DNA of 64,000 nt from Liolophura sinensis (Eukaryota; Mollusca; Polyplacophora; Chitonida; Chitonidae). The notes below the pieces were generated by a model that did not search any database, was not told where the DNA came from, and saw only the letters and a list, made by a program, of their open reading frames with translations. Where the stretch lies: contig NC_088302.1 in assembly GCF_032854445.1 (NCBI RefSeq), positions 40,430,191-40,494,190 on the forward strand, in the 5' to 3' direction. Both the position numbers and the translations under genes were made by a program. Of this stretch, positions 14,801-26,872 are shown piece after piece (the stretch's first letter is position 1; every line of letters starts with the position of its first letter).

Positions 14801-16586
14801 ATAGTGGAAAAAAGTTAGTTTCCGTACCAAAGTAATGTATAATTACATTTCAATGTATTCTACCACCTTAATGCATTAGCCTCAATTAATCATAGAGTGA
14901 TATTCAAGAGTTTAATAGAATCCCGCGCATTTCACTTCTGTTCATATTTTGAAAAAATACTACTTGCCAAATGTGCAGCACTGCAATATATTTACACTTC
15001 AAACTCTTTTGTGTACACTACTTTCAACAGCTTCTGTAAAACGCATCTTCTAATTTGATTATGGAGATATGGAGATATATACAACAAAATTTACACCATT
15101 TTGAAACATGGATAACTTCAGGAAGAGGTTCTCAAGAAAAAGACAGAGATTACTGTTTACAAATTAATTAATAATCAGAATGGACATAACTGAAGTCCTA
15201 AAACACCATCCACTTGAGATGAACTAACTGTACAGGAAGCATACATAAAAGTGGACATGTTGTACATCTTACCTCGTCCTGTTGACAGCATACCGTAATA
15301 CACATACAGTGCATCAGTAGCCATGAATGCTCAATACTACATGTATGTACATACAGTCATGATGCAGTGCCAAAAGAATTGAGCAAAGGAGTGTCAGTAC
15401 ACATTGGGGACAAAAATCCAGGCAGCCATGTCAGCTTTAAGTGTTCGGAGTTGTGGACAGAAGACTCCAGACTGCTACACTTTTAAAATTTTATTTATAT
15501 AGATTTAGCTGACTGTTGTAAATTTATACCTTTAACAGCAACTATTTTAGCATAATGGGTTAACAATTTTTTTTTAAAGTGAAATACCAAATTTATTATT
15601 GCAGATCTTAATCATACTATACATTGCTTGAAGAGTACTGGGTGTATAATTTAGTCATTTGATTTATTTATTTGATTGGTGTTTTAGCCGTACTCAAGAA
15701 TATTTCACTTATACCACCGCAGCCAACATCATGGTGGGAGGAAACCTGGCAGAGCCCGGGGCGGGGGAACCCACGACCATCCGCAGGTTGCTGTCAGACC
15801 TTCCCACTTACAGCCGGAGAGGAAGCCAGCATAAGCTGTACTTGAACTCACAGCATATAATTTAGTGTATGATAAAATCCAAACATACAAGGAAAAATAA
15901 GTTTGGCATCTGTTCAGAGGTTCCAGACTAAAAACTTAGAATTATTGCAAACATCATTACAACACTGCATCTATGACATTTCCCAGTGCATGTACAGCAT
16001 AATTCATCCAACTGGAGCAGACAGCTATGCTTCACATAAAAAATTTAGTTTAATATCCCCTCGTCAGTAACAAAGTCTGGTAAATAATTAACTTTAACAC
16101 TTCATATATTATGAAAGATGCCATCATTGCGTGTTCAATGAAGTATGTAGTTCTCTCAGAATATTTCAAAATATTGGTTGCAGAGGTGGTTCAAAAGGTT
16201 GAAGAATTTGGGTACATAAAAGCACTACAGTTTGTATCACCATGACAACGTCTTTTTCATTTGTGTCATTTACATATATATTTACGAGTATATAATTATA
16301 ATATCATCATATAACATATTATTATTATATATTCACTGATTCTTTCCTCTTTCATATAAACACGTATTCTGTACATCCATGTGCATGTAAAATAGAGAGC
16401 ATTCCGGCGACCCTTTTTCACAAAGACTGCACAGTGTTACAAACTTGTACATGTAACTTCTATGGTGACCACAATTGTAGGTATACATCAACATGGTGGT
16501 TTAATATGTGAATATAGAGTTACATATTCTTTGTGAACCGTGCCCCAGATATGTTACCGACCCATTATACAAGACTTACGTGAATC

Positions 16587-16645
<59 letters not shown>

Positions 16646-19600
16646 GTATTTATGTCCAACTTTACAGCTGTATTTAAATGATTTAATTTATAACACATAA
16701 TGCTTATTATTAAAAGGAACAATGTAAATTAAATTGGTCTACATGTCATATTCCAAGCTTCAGTTATCATCAATTATTTTTGCCAGATATAATTGTCAAT
16801 GACATTATCTAAAATGAAATCACACGGGTTGGAATGATACATACATGAAAGTAAATAACTAGTAATACAAGACTGATTAATTCTGTATTATAGTGAATTT
16901 AGGCCGTTCTAAAGATCATGACATACGTGGACCAGGTTAAATGGTAAAGGTAACGATGCAGACAAAGCTCAGAAGATACCAATGCACTTTGCCAGGAAAA
17001 TGGCATGTACAATAACGTGTACATGTACATTAAATGTCATTCATCCAGGTAAAAAGTCGAACCCATGCCAAGGAGACATGGACTGATGGGCACGAGCTAG
17101 TGGTTTGCACTGAGGCAATCTACATATATATATGTGTATATCACTCAGCCAGGCGGATATACGACATGTTATACACATACATTGTTTACCAGTACATTAT
17201 TCTACATGATGCACTTATACATCCAGGCTCCAGGATCACAACGCTGCCTTCGACTTAAGACTTAAAATTAACGTGTGGTATACTGGAAATTATACCTGAA
17301 CTTCAATTTTAGATTTTGTTACGAAAGTCTGAGGTGACTCTAATTAATTAATTATACTGGCATATTAAGTTGTTTTCAAGTCAAAACAAATTCTGACCTT
17401 AGCCTACGACAGTTTCATGATTGGGGACAGAGCACACATACATGTACCACAGATTTAGCCAGAATTTGAAATCAGGCCCTCTCATTTCCAATTTTCTCCC
17501 TATCTGTTCGATGTTAATTTTGTCAGAATAAAGACACTGAGACAACCCACTGGCTAAACACAGGACATGTACATGTGCACATGCAATTATACATACATGT
17601 AGTTCTACATTGAGTGTAATTTCATGTAAATTTGTAACAGGTGTACATGTAAATGTACATTCTAGGGAAAAAATCAGCAGTAAACTTTAAACACTAGTTG
17701 AAGTGTACAGCCAGCAGTACAGATATCACTATTATAAAAGACAAATCATCCCTAGAATGCTATATCCTAGATTTCTGGCTATATGTCTACATGTGTACGC
17801 CTGATACACCTTAATCAACGGCATGAATTCAATCTTTATCTGATTTAGACAACCTGTCAGCTGATCCATTTTCTCTCACAGATACATTTATATATTTAAT
17901 GCAAATTATCATACAGATATCATTTTAGCATGTAGCAAAAAGCACATAATGAAATTCTACACATGACCCAGTGTGTTCTATAACATATTTATAGAATACA
18001 TCTAACTCAGTTGTAGGTGTGTAATTATATACCGTCTGGATACTCCCTGCCACTTGACTTGATGGCCTTGTCATTTTTACACATCCAAGGAAAGCACTAC
18101 TGCTAATGAAGTACTTGTTATCGAAGGTCAAAAAATACTTCATCAATAAAAATAAGCCCTTAATCACATGTCAACCTTGGGGCGTGACTGGACAGGGAGT
18201 TTGAACAAGGTCGACCTAATACTATGTGTCAATGATTTAATGAAATGAGGGCTTTGCACCCAGTATAGCTGTCCCAAGGGCACTTTTGCCCCCTGTTGCT
18301 GGGGTTTCATGCCTTTACAGCAGGTCTCCTGTACGAAGTTGTGATGGAATGGTGTAGAGTGCGGTGTGGTGTTTTCTATCAGGCACCAGCCCCACCTCTG
18401 TACACCACTCGTCGCAGTATTGATCTTGAATCAGCCTAATACGCCATTCAGCCGCGGCCTGGCAGAATTCCAGCACCCCACACTAACCGTCCTCCCTTCA
18501 GGCTCAGCCAATACACAGGGATTTTAGGTCAAGTCGCTGTGTTTACATGCAGCGTGGAAGGGGCGTTTGCTGTGCCCTGTGCCACGAGCAAATGGGGTGT
18601 GCAACTCACAAACACCATATATATGGAAATGAGGAATATAAGAATGCTTCTACATGTGTACTGTATAGGGGAATATGCTGAAGTCTGTCACCCAACATAA
18701 TAAACATGTTTAGAAAGTTGGGTGCACGCCTACATGCACCATAACAACATCAAAGGTGGAATCCCACTTATTTCAAATGCTATATAGTGACTTTCTGTAC
18801 CTCATGTCATTGAAACCGTGTATAATGATTTGATTCATGAACACAAACTGGAAAATGATTACCCTAAATGACCATAAATTTCGTCCATGAAAAGCGCTTG
18901 GAACATGGGAGATATTATACTGAAAAAATGTAACTTCCAGCACTCGTTTAGGGTAACCCCTGCAGACAATGTTAAACATCCTTAAAGCGGACAACTAATC
19001 CAACACTGCTATCGTCAGTTTATACTACTTATACAACTGGCACACTTCACAATGGACCTGCTAAATAATTTGCTGAGTCTTCCGGCCAAATAAGAAAAAA
19101 ATTCATGTGCGGCCAAAATAAAAAAACAAAAAAAATTCTGAGTTAAAAGCATTTATGTATGCAGCAAGGCTTGCATTTATAGAAATCTACATGCTAACCG
19201 TATGCTAAAATTGGCAGCTTAGACTAATACAGTAATAGCCCAGACTAAACAGTCATACAAAAAATCTAATGCGTTATTCATGCATGCAGCTATCTTTGTT
19301 CTTAACATCTGAGCTTCATACATTTACAGCAGGTAAAAAAAAAAAAACTGTGACGATTCAACAGCCATAAGTTGTCTCCAATTACGCACATGTACAAATA
19401 GTGAAGTTGAAGACTTCTGATAAGAAACTACTGTCATAATATCATAAATCTGTGACCAGTATTCTATTTATTCATTTGATTCTTGTCTAAAGTCATTTGT
19501 AATCTATTCCTACTGGCAAAATATAGCACACCTAAATTTAGGTCAGTACAGAGGTATGAACTTGAAGACTGACACATGCGTCTCACATACAACTACATAA

Positions 19601-20774
19601 GTGCATGTACATGTACACTATGTCTGGAACATTTTAATGCGTTTAAATTGTATTTCAAATTTATAAAATAATATATCAACAATACATATATGTACGGCAT
19701 ATTTATGTGATATACAGTACGATTATTCCTGCATAATACAACATCAATTTTTAATGGGAAACCATGTTGAACAGATGTCAATGACATACAGGGGTCTTCA
19801 TGCCCAAGGTGGTTAGTGTGCCAGTGTGGCGCAAGGACCCAGGAGCACCTGACCAATGCAGTTGCTGTGAGTTCAAGTTCAGCTCAGTGTGGCTTCCTTT
19901 TCGGCCATACGTGGGAAGGTCTGCCAGCAACCTCCAGATGGTCATTGGTTTTCTCTGGGTTTCCTCCCACCACAATGCTGGTTACCATGGTAAACGTATA
20001 TTCAATGGAATATTCTGTCTTATTACACTATTTTGGAAGTGCTCTAGAACATTAGTTCGCAATTAGGTCAACTCCAAAACATCTGCATTTGCGTGATTAA
20101 AATGTGGTGGTGAATTTGACAATGATTCAGTGCTTGATGATAAAGAATTCGTCTTAGTGAACAACCACCTCTTCAGCACTCAATTTCTCTTATATATTTT
20201 GACAATACGTACGTTCAAATACACGAGATATTAAAAGTAAAATACTTGTAACATGGCCCATCGTACGTAACACATAACGATATAAGTGATAGCCATCTCT
20301 TTTAAACACAGCTGAATTCAAATCAACATGAGCAAATCATTCAGTTCGCACTATTAAAGAGAGCTGAGATTGCGAAAGCATTATGTCGAATACGTGCACT
20401 TACCGGATATCATCGAGAAGATCACATTCTTGCTGATGCTTGGCTTGTAATTTAGCCGCTTGTTCTGAGTGAATATTTTTGATGCCAACAGTTGGTTTGA
20501 CCTGAAATAACAGAGAAGATAATATTGTCAACCTGGGGGATCTTATCTATGTTTTCTATCGGCTAGAAATGCCAACAGACGTTGTGAGCCGTGTACTGGA
20601 AATGCCGATGCTAAAACAAGCCATACAGAGAAAAAACGGTACACTAAACAGTTGTGATGTGAATAACTCAGTCAGTTCAAGTTATTTGTGGATAAATAAC
20701 CCCCACATCCGTAGCCACAACCTATCTCTTACCTTCCTAGGCGGTGGTTGCATTTTCTCCGATGTCATCTTCAT
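11893..20774 (-). CDS. FCHSD2: FCHSD2-like F-BAR and double SH3 domain protein, N-terminal exons (partial)
   Basis: Three coding exons were read by eye: 20774-20733, 20501-20404 and 11938-11893 (42, 98 and 46 nt), each with GT donors and AG acceptors and joining in frame to 62 residues. The start ATG follows an in-frame TGA. Residues 8-14 are MQPPPRK, the amino terminus I recall for vertebrate FCHSD2. Here seven residues precede it (MKMTSEK). The rest (for example KLQAKHQ, ECDLLDDI and AVLEKEYAQ) matches the first helix of the F-BAR domain. Family knowledge: FCHSD proteins (Nervous wreck in flies) are membrane-bending scaffolds that bind WASP and intersectin and promote actin assembly at endocytic sites. 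The remaining F-BAR, both SH3 domains and the C-terminus are not in the window. Intron 2 is about 8.5 kb. FCHSD1 and FCHSD2 arose by vertebrate duplication, so the symbol denotes the family. Confidence 0.9.
12140..12545 (+). repeat. Dispersed repeat R1 interrupted by a SINE
   Basis: Left part 12140-12256 and right part 12421-12545 are contiguous in the uninterrupted paralogue at 6262-6470. The break coincides with the SINE, flanked by 'cccagtaaa' on the left and 'ccaagtaaa' on the right, a plausible imperfect target-site duplication of about 9 bp. Confidence 0.65.
12257..12420 (-). mobile_element. SINE family 1 inserted in repeat R1
   Basis: Plus-strand reading starts with the reversed tail (tttattta)n, then 'gattggtgttttaggccg', 'ctcaagaatatttcac', 'gggaggaaac' and 'ccatctgcaggttgctgg', and stops before the tRNA-like head. 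It sits in FCHSD2 intron 2, in sense orientation relative to that gene. Confidence 0.9.
12640..12785 (-). mobile_element. SINE family 1, head-truncated copy
   Basis: (tttattta)n tail, 'gattggtgttttatgccg', 'actcaagactacatg', 'ggccagcattatggtgtg', then it ends at 'ccatctgcatgg'. An 'acatgt' duplication interrupts the usual 'gaatatttcac' block. Confidence 0.85.
13070..13510. repeat. Tandem repeat, about 53-bp unit, eight copies
   Basis: The core 'aagatggtttgctttcaca' recurs eight times (near 13102, 13156, 13209, 13261, 13314, 13368, 13421 and 13474), separated by AT-rich 'tatatacatgtatgtacatgaatcattgttcac' type segments. Two sub-variants ('tatatacattatgt' and 'tatacatgtgtgt') partly alternate, suggesting a 106-bp higher-order expansion. 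Several overlapping short open frames here are artefacts of the repetition. Located in FCHSD2 intron 2. Confidence 0.9.
14474..14670 (-). mobile_element. SINE family 1, near full-length body
   Basis: Reads from tail ('gattggtgttttacgctc') to the tRNA-related part ('tggacttgaactcacagcga', 'ccacattggtgtgatca'). The complement contains 'gagttcaagtcc', which fits a pol III B box (GTTCAAGTCC). This supports a tRNA-derived origin for the family. Confidence 0.9.
15657..15858 (-). mobile_element. SINE family 1
   Basis: Tail 'tttatttatttgattggtg', 'ccgtactcaagaatatttca', 'catcatggtgggaggaaacc', 'ccatccgcaggttgctgtca', 'agccggagaggaagccagca' and 'gtacttgaactcacagc'. It ends at the start of the B-box region. 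Confidence 0.9.
16140..16225. repeat. Dispersed repeat R4, first copy
   Basis: Contains 'caaaatattggttgcagagg', then 'aaaggttgaagaatttggg'. A copy at 38760-38835 matches closely over about 65 bp. Both lie in introns of minus-strand genes. Family unknown. Confidence 0.5.
16590..16642. repeat. (TA)n microsatellite
   Basis: About 26 uninterrupted TA dinucleotides in FCHSD2 intron 2. Confidence 0.95.
17280..19800. other. Intron sequence with a GC-richer block at about 18240-18600
   Basis: No exon is supported. The segment at roughly 18240-18600 stands out from the AT-rich surroundings by higher GC content and lack of simple repeats ('cagccgcggcctggcagaat', 'cagcccccacc'-type stretches). No open frame spans it. 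It could be an old repeat or an intronic regulatory element, and the sequence alone does not decide. Confidence 0.35.
19803..20005 (+). mobile_element. SINE family 1 with tRNA-like head
   Basis: Runs from a head-like segment ('ggcgcaaggacccaggagca', 'ctgaccaatgcagttgctgt') through a B-box-like 'gtgagttcaagttcagctca' to 'gggaaggtctgccagcaacc' and 'ggtttcctcccaccacaatg'. It decays before the A-rich tail. It is antisense to FCHSD2 and 400 bp into intron 2. Confidence 0.85.
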
Positions 20775-20900
20775 TCATTCACACTTCGAATCGCTCTCAC
20801 CGTACAGTCCGCTCTGGTAAGTCCGCCATTTTGAACCGCTACTGTGCTGTTACGTTTACCCCCCGCTGGTAACGCTGCGCTAAGGTAAACATCGCCGCGC
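20775..20900 (-). promoter_or_regulatory. FCHSD2 5' untranslated region and probable core promoter
   Basis: Sequence just upstream of the FCHSD2 start codon. The minus strand carries CAAAATGGCGGAC (20821-20833), matching the YY1-type motif often found at or just after transcription starts of broadly expressed genes. Further upstream the DNA becomes GC- and CpG-rich ('cgctgcgcta', 'cgccgcgcgac'). If transcription starts upstream of the motif, its ATG opens a short upstream frame of ten codons ending before the main start. No TATA box was seen at a convincing distance. Confidence 0.5.
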
Positions 20901-22691
20901 GACAAGGTATTGTGCTCGCTGATTGATGCTTAAATGTTATTTATGGAAAGTCCTGTTCTCCACGTGCCTAAAACCATTGATTCAATCAAACATAAACAGA
21001 GGTAACATAAATAATCCTATCTGATTAGTTATACTCCCTGATATTTAAATGTACAGGGACAAACTGACTGCGTAAGATAAATTTGGTGAATGTCACAAAC
21101 ACACATATATAGGCCTACATATACATATGTGTACAATAGCATTTATCATGCATGCATAGGCTGTTTATTACCAGGATATTTTTGAGGGTCATGGGTCCAT
21201 GTCTTAATCATCGTTCTCAGGTGTGTTAATTAATATTGCGCAATGGAATTAACGATACCACGGAAGCGACACAGAAGAAAAAGAACAACAGAGAAAGAGA
21301 GAGAGACAGAGACAGAGAAAAAACACACACACACACACACCTTACTTTATCGTATCAAACCTTTGCACTTTTTAATTTTAAAAAAAAGAAGGGTGGGTGC
21401 GTTGGTTTATCCTGTGTCACATATCGTGTGACCTTAAAGAGGTGGATGTAGCAGTGCAATTACATAAGAGTATTTCTCATTTATTTAAGAGTAGCATGCA
21501 GATTACACACATATACACATCAGCTAACTAAATAGTGTGTACATAAAGCCTGTACATAAAGGATGTTACACATGCAGCTTAAAATTTTGAACAGCATATT
21601 ATTGTTTGAGTGAACGATTAGAGATAAAAAAAAATAATTTGCAGAACATTATTTATGGTTTGCAAATTTCATTGTTCAATCTTCTTCAGGCCAACGTATA
21701 TTTTTTTATATATATCGAAAATTTTGTCTGAATCAAGATAAAGCGCTGGTTATATGCCAAGATATGTATGCCTACATGAGTATATAAAACCAAGCCATGA
21801 TTTATAACAATCGAGATAAGCCCATAGCCTGTTATAATTAAAATGATATCACACCGCAGTATGTACATATATTCATATATATGCTTTTTATGATATTTAT
21901 AATATTTATTTTTTTTATACAAGTAACCTAATCAACAAAACACTATTACAAAACATGTGAATCACGTGTTGTATTTTAATTAAAGGATGTTGGAGTTGTG
22001 TGACGTTAAACCAATCTCAATCCTGATTCGTTGACGCGTGACTGATCATCCGGAGTGCACTGGAGCGAGACGGTCACAAAACAACACTCCCGTGCCGTAC
22101 ACAAGAAAGTCACTTCAGTCGTTGTTTGTATGACTTCTTCTAACAAACACGTAGGCCTACACATTCCTTCGGGCCAATCAGATAAAGTTATATGCGCACA
22201 GAAATGACAAATAATATCTTAGTTTCAGTATCGTAAACAGGACAGCTTTGGGCACTTATAAAGGCTACACATGACCAACGTGGTATGCCCACTATATGTA
22301 ACTGTAATACACCCCCCCCCCCCGCCTCCCCCTGCACTGACAAATTATAGAGTTATACTGGCCTATATAATAGTTTCCAACTTATAAAAGTTACTGTGCG
22401 CTAATTTGACCTAAAGCATTTTTTTCTTATTTTATTGTTAATTTATATATTTATTTATGTCCATTTGTTTTGTTTGTTTGTAGATAGCTTAGAGAAAGAA
22501 GAAAAAAAAAGCAGAGAGGTTGCAGTTTTGGTGGGGGTGGGGGAAGGCGCTGATGACAGAGCAATTTTAAGAACGTTGGGTACAAATCTGAGCAATGAAG
22601 ATAAGCCATTCAGAATTACCTGAAATAAATACTGTCTTATAAGTTGTCTTCATTTTGTGTTAGAACATATGCAGTTGGTTTGCGGGACACT

Positions 22692-22733
22692 TGAAAAAAA
22701 AAAAAAAAGCACACACACACACACACACATATA
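22692..22733. repeat. Poly(A) plus (CA)n tract
   Basis: A run of about 15 A is followed by about 13 CA dinucleotides and then 'tatat'. Plain slippage-prone simple sequence. Confidence 0.9.
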
Positions 22734-23025
22734 TTCCTGTCACTCAGTGACACTCTATATATAGGCCTACCCTGGTGAAACTGTATATTTACGAACTATT
22801 AGGGCAGTGGATATTGGGAGAAGGTTGGATGGAAATGACATGCATTGAGTTTCAAAATCGGTTCAAAATCTGTAAATGAATTGTGAAGTTATCAGGGGGA
22901 AACCGTTGCCCACCAACGCATGGACTTTTATATGCGATCCTTACAAATTTCGGCGTATTCGAGCCTTGATTGTCACTGTCGGTTTTTTCCCCAACCATGA
23001 GTCGTTGAGAGATGCAGCAAAACAT

Positions 23026-23080
23026 GAAGTTTGCACTCTCCAAGTGCCTTCTAAATAGGCACTTGGAGAGTGCAAACTTC
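23026..23080. repeat. Perfect 24-bp inverted repeat with 7-nt loop
   Basis: Arms 23026-23049 and 23057-23080 are exact reverse complements, separated by 'tctaaat'. The arm begins GAAGTTTGCACTCTCC. Flanks share no further symmetry. A transcript of either strand would form a 24-bp hairpin. Confidence 0.9.
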
Positions 23081-23987
23081 CACTCCAGCCAAATGCATTA
23101 GTTTCCATGCAATTTCCATCCCAAAGTTCAGGACAGGCTGACAGACGGGCAGGTGTAAATGGCGGAAAACCTAACCTTCTATTGCCGGAAATCATGCAGT
23201 GCACAAAATTTCATCAACATCCATACATAACTTCTTAACCACGTCTGACAACGGTGAAGAATTGTTTATCAAACTCACGCATACAGATCCGATTCATCTC
23301 CAAAATGAAATGGATTGGTTCTTGTGCCAAAGCCAAGCGGTGCAAAAAATTAAATCAAATTTCATGCCTTAATTTGTTTCGTGAAGTTGCAGATAGACAT
23401 TTGACAATGACAAATCCAAAATCCATATCCGCTTCACTACCACATTTAATGCATTGGTGAGAGATCAGTACCCAGCTATGTAGCAAATTTCATTCAAATT
23501 CGTCTATAATTTTTTCAGTAAGGTGGCGGACAGGCCGAGAGAGGGACAGGTACGCATAACAAAACCTGTATAATTATGACCAAAACATGACAAAATACTG
23601 TTTGCAAACTTTCACAAAGTTTGGGAGCATAACTCACGTTTTGGATTGCCCAACCAAGGTACCAAAATTACTTCACCGACTTAGCAAATGTCTAGGCATT
23701 CAGTGGGAGGGAAATAATGTACGTTGTCACTGAATGAGTTCAGACCACTGGAGTCTACATCAGAATGGGGATAGCCTACAAGAAACAGGACTATACCTAG
23801 CCGTGTTAATATGGATGACATGTCAAGGCTGACATCTTTAGATTAAGTTTTCCCAGGTCACATCAGCTCAGACGTCTAAGCACGTCTGAGTTGACTCAGT
23901 GGCCATTTAATATACACTTTGTAAAACATGAAAGTTTTTACAAATATGTTTTCGTCCTAAGGACAATGAATATACATGTAGTTCGTA

Positions 23988-24122
23988 TATTTATTTATTT
24001 AAATGGCGTAAGTAATATTTAACTTACACGCAGGCGGCCAGTATCATGGTTTGAGAATCCGGGCAGAGCCCGGACGAAACACACGACAATTCGCAGGCTG
24101 TTGCCAGACCTTCCAACACGAA
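23988..24122 (-). mobile_element. SINE family 1, diverged
   Basis: 'tttatttatttaaatggcg', 'caggcggccagtatcatggt', 'cgggcagagcccgga' and 'ttcgcaggctgttgccagac'. The 'actcaagaatatttcac' block is partly deleted. Repeat R3 follows directly. Confidence 0.75.
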
Positions 24123-24124
24123 TA

Positions 24125-24262
24125 TAGTTCGTATTCTTTAAGATTACAAACGTATCCTCAGGGGCCGGGATAACGAACTGTTTAAGACTTAAGCCAGACT
24201 TGGTTTTAACTTGTGCTAATATTCCTGAACTTGGATTTGAACTTAAACAGCAATTTTCATAT
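24125..24262 (-). repeat. Dispersed repeat R3, copy 1
   Basis: On the minus strand it reads 'cttaagtcttaaacagttcg' followed by 'ttatcccggcccctgagga'. The words 'aagactt' and 'ggccccaggatcat' recur in the copy at 45830. Likely a short non-autonomous element. Family unknown. Confidence 0.45.
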
Positions 24263-26644
24263 TTTTCAAGAGGGTCTAAGACAGTTATAAGAATGAAAAT
24301 AAATTCCTTAAGTCTTGTCACTGTACTGTTTTGAAGATACGATAAAGTCTCACTTAAGTCAAAGACAGCTTTGTGATCCAGCGGCCTGGGGATAGCCTTT
24401 ATAGTAGTGTAAGGATAAAAAAAAAATCGGTTATATGTTTATATTCTTAAAGGCTATCTTTGCACTGCCCGAGAAAACATTTGTAAAGGACTTTTTCAGT
24501 TGTGATTAAACCTAATGAAACTATATTAAAAATTAAATAGGCAAGGGAATACAACAGTTTGTAGACAACGACCCCATGCAACCCCAGCTCCATGCACCCA
24601 AGCCTTCCACTGTAAAACCCAGCTATATTTAAAATGGCCACCTTTTTCATCTTTCTCTGGTGAAAATAATAATAAATATAACTCTAACCAGAGAATGCAA
24701 CAGCCTTATTTTGTTGTGATAGGTGACATCTGAAACGTGAAAACTATCTCTCAGGCTTTGATTTTAATTTAATACTTAATTCACTTATCCAAGATTGCAG
24801 AAAGCATGCAGTGTAAAACCAAGCTAGCAGAAACGGTATAGCGTGGTATAGTTGAAACATGATCGCCCATAACCAGTGATATTTGGCCGCTTGTCAATCT
24901 ACCGCAGTTAAGGTTTTATTCTTATTGTTCATATAAAAGTTTAAATAGTTACAACTTACGCCCCCTAGCACCATGACTTGAGCAGAATTATGCACAAAAA
25001 GGCAGTGATGTTAACTGCAATTTATTAGACATCACATTTGATAAACAATCACATTGAAACAATGTAAAGCGACCAGGCCTCTGGGGCTTCACCTGCAGAA
25101 TCCGGGTTTATGCATTCCTACGGTATGAAAGATTATAGCATGAAGACTAAAAACCAGAGCTGCACGTGTGATGCACGTGATTCCGGTTAGGGTGCATTTC
25201 AAAACGTTCTCTCTCCAATGCATCCAATTTCCATACTAGTCAATCAAGAACGTCTTTTTCTTAGCAGCAACGTCTGTGACGTGATGAACGGTTAAGTGCC
25301 ATTGGCATTTTTGAGGTTAATTGGCACAAGATAGAGCGTTGTGGCACGATTTACTGATGTGTCATAAAGTAGTTGGTCATGTCGATACCGTCAGTCAGGT
25401 AACGTCGAGGACAGACTTCTCTCAGGTCTACCAAGGGCGACAACTGTCCCGGAAGGTCTCCTCATCTGAACAACGGTGCTTTCGTGATCCCCAAGTGTCC
25501 AGGTTCATCATGGTGCTCAGAGCATCATCTTCAAAAGCTGCCAATGTCGGTGGTTTACTCCAGGCACTCCGGTTTCCTCCACCCATAAACCTGATCACAG
25601 GGAAACATTCTTAAGCACGGATAAAAAAAAAGAAAAAAAAAAAGGGGTGTTATATTCATGACGCTATACGTGGCCTATTAATGTATCGTCTCAGCATATG
25701 ACGTCGAACCACCAAAGGCTCTCCATAATGCCTTAGTGGCATCATTATGTATGCTCACAATATTTTGATAAACGCCATTCCTGAACATCTTGTCTAGTCT
25801 TGCTTATGTTCACGAAATCACAGGAGATATACCATGACCTTTCCTTTGTTCCACAGCAAACTCAGCTTTCTTTACTCGATATACTGAAGTGATTCGGACA
25901 GCTTCAACTTTCGGATAGTTAGCATGTCCCGTTTTTCACATTGCCTACTAGATCGACAGCTAGGCACATCTATACGTCGGAGCGACGCAAGATATGTTTT
26001 CGGCGACTGAGTGAAATCGTATTCAAATCGTGTACTAGAATATAAGTCGTCGATAACAAAATATATATTTCAGTTGAGCTTTGATTGCGACTGTTCATAT
26101 ATTCAACGTAACGATCTAATTCAACACGATGAATATACAAACAAGCCCAGGGCTAAGCGGACTTAGACACAATCATGAAGCAGAGCGCCAGAGATTCTGC
26201 ACGTTTTGTCCATATTTACTTACAAGAGAATTATACTCATTGTAAAACTTAGGAAACTTAGAGTGAAGGAGCTGGATGGAATAACCTTGACACACTAGTT
26301 TGTGCAGTAATAACTTGTGACGCTGATTGGAAAACACAAAACACATGATCTAACAAATGCTACAAGGAGAGATGTGTACATGTTATATGCAGGACCCTTG
26401 AGTATATTACTGTCTATGTAAGGATAATTGAATCCAGTAAACCAACTCCCCCACCACAATGGCCCATGATCTGAACGGGCATGGAACTTCTGTCCGTGAC
26501 AACAATGCCTGTTGTGGTGACAAAGCAGAAGAACAGAGGAACGCTACTTCCGACAAGTATTCTGGTCAAGCTGGTCAAGGCAGTTTTATGTTCAACTGCC
26601 TTCTTGGCAAGAACGGCGCTGGTTCGGCTGTGGCTTCATGTTGC

Positions 26645-26705
26645 GAAGTGCAATGGTTTCCCTCGCCTTCCAACCATAAAGCTGATGGCCATCATGTGAG
26701 TGAAA
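26645..26705 (+). mobile_element. SINE family 1, short fragment
   Basis: 'ggtttccctcgccttccaac', 'cataaagctgatggccatca', 'tgtgagtgaaa' parallels the family's 'ggtttcctcccaccataatg...gccgtcatataagtgaaa'. It accounts for the amino-acid content of the 111-codon frame crossing it. Confidence 0.5.
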
Positions 26706-26734
26706 AGAGGAAAACAGTCAACCAAAACGAACCG

Positions 26735-26872
26735 GTATTTATTTATTTGTTTGGAGTTTTACGCCGTACCGAAGAATTTTTAACTTATACTTAGCGGCCA
26801 GCGTTAAGATTGAAGGAAATCTGCCCTGGGAAAATCCACAATTATCCACAGGTTGCCTCCGTGACCTTTCCA
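26735..26872 (-). mobile_element. SINE family 1, diverged
   Basis: 'tatttatttatttgtttgg', 'gttttacgccgtaccgaaga', 'gcggccagcgttaag' and 'ttatccacaggttgcctcc'. Opposite in orientation to the fragment just to its left. Confidence 0.75.

Noticed and set aside
26459-26794. 111-codon plus-strand open frame
   Set aside because: Its second half is translated SINE sequence in both orientations. The first half matches nothing I recognise and has no splice context.
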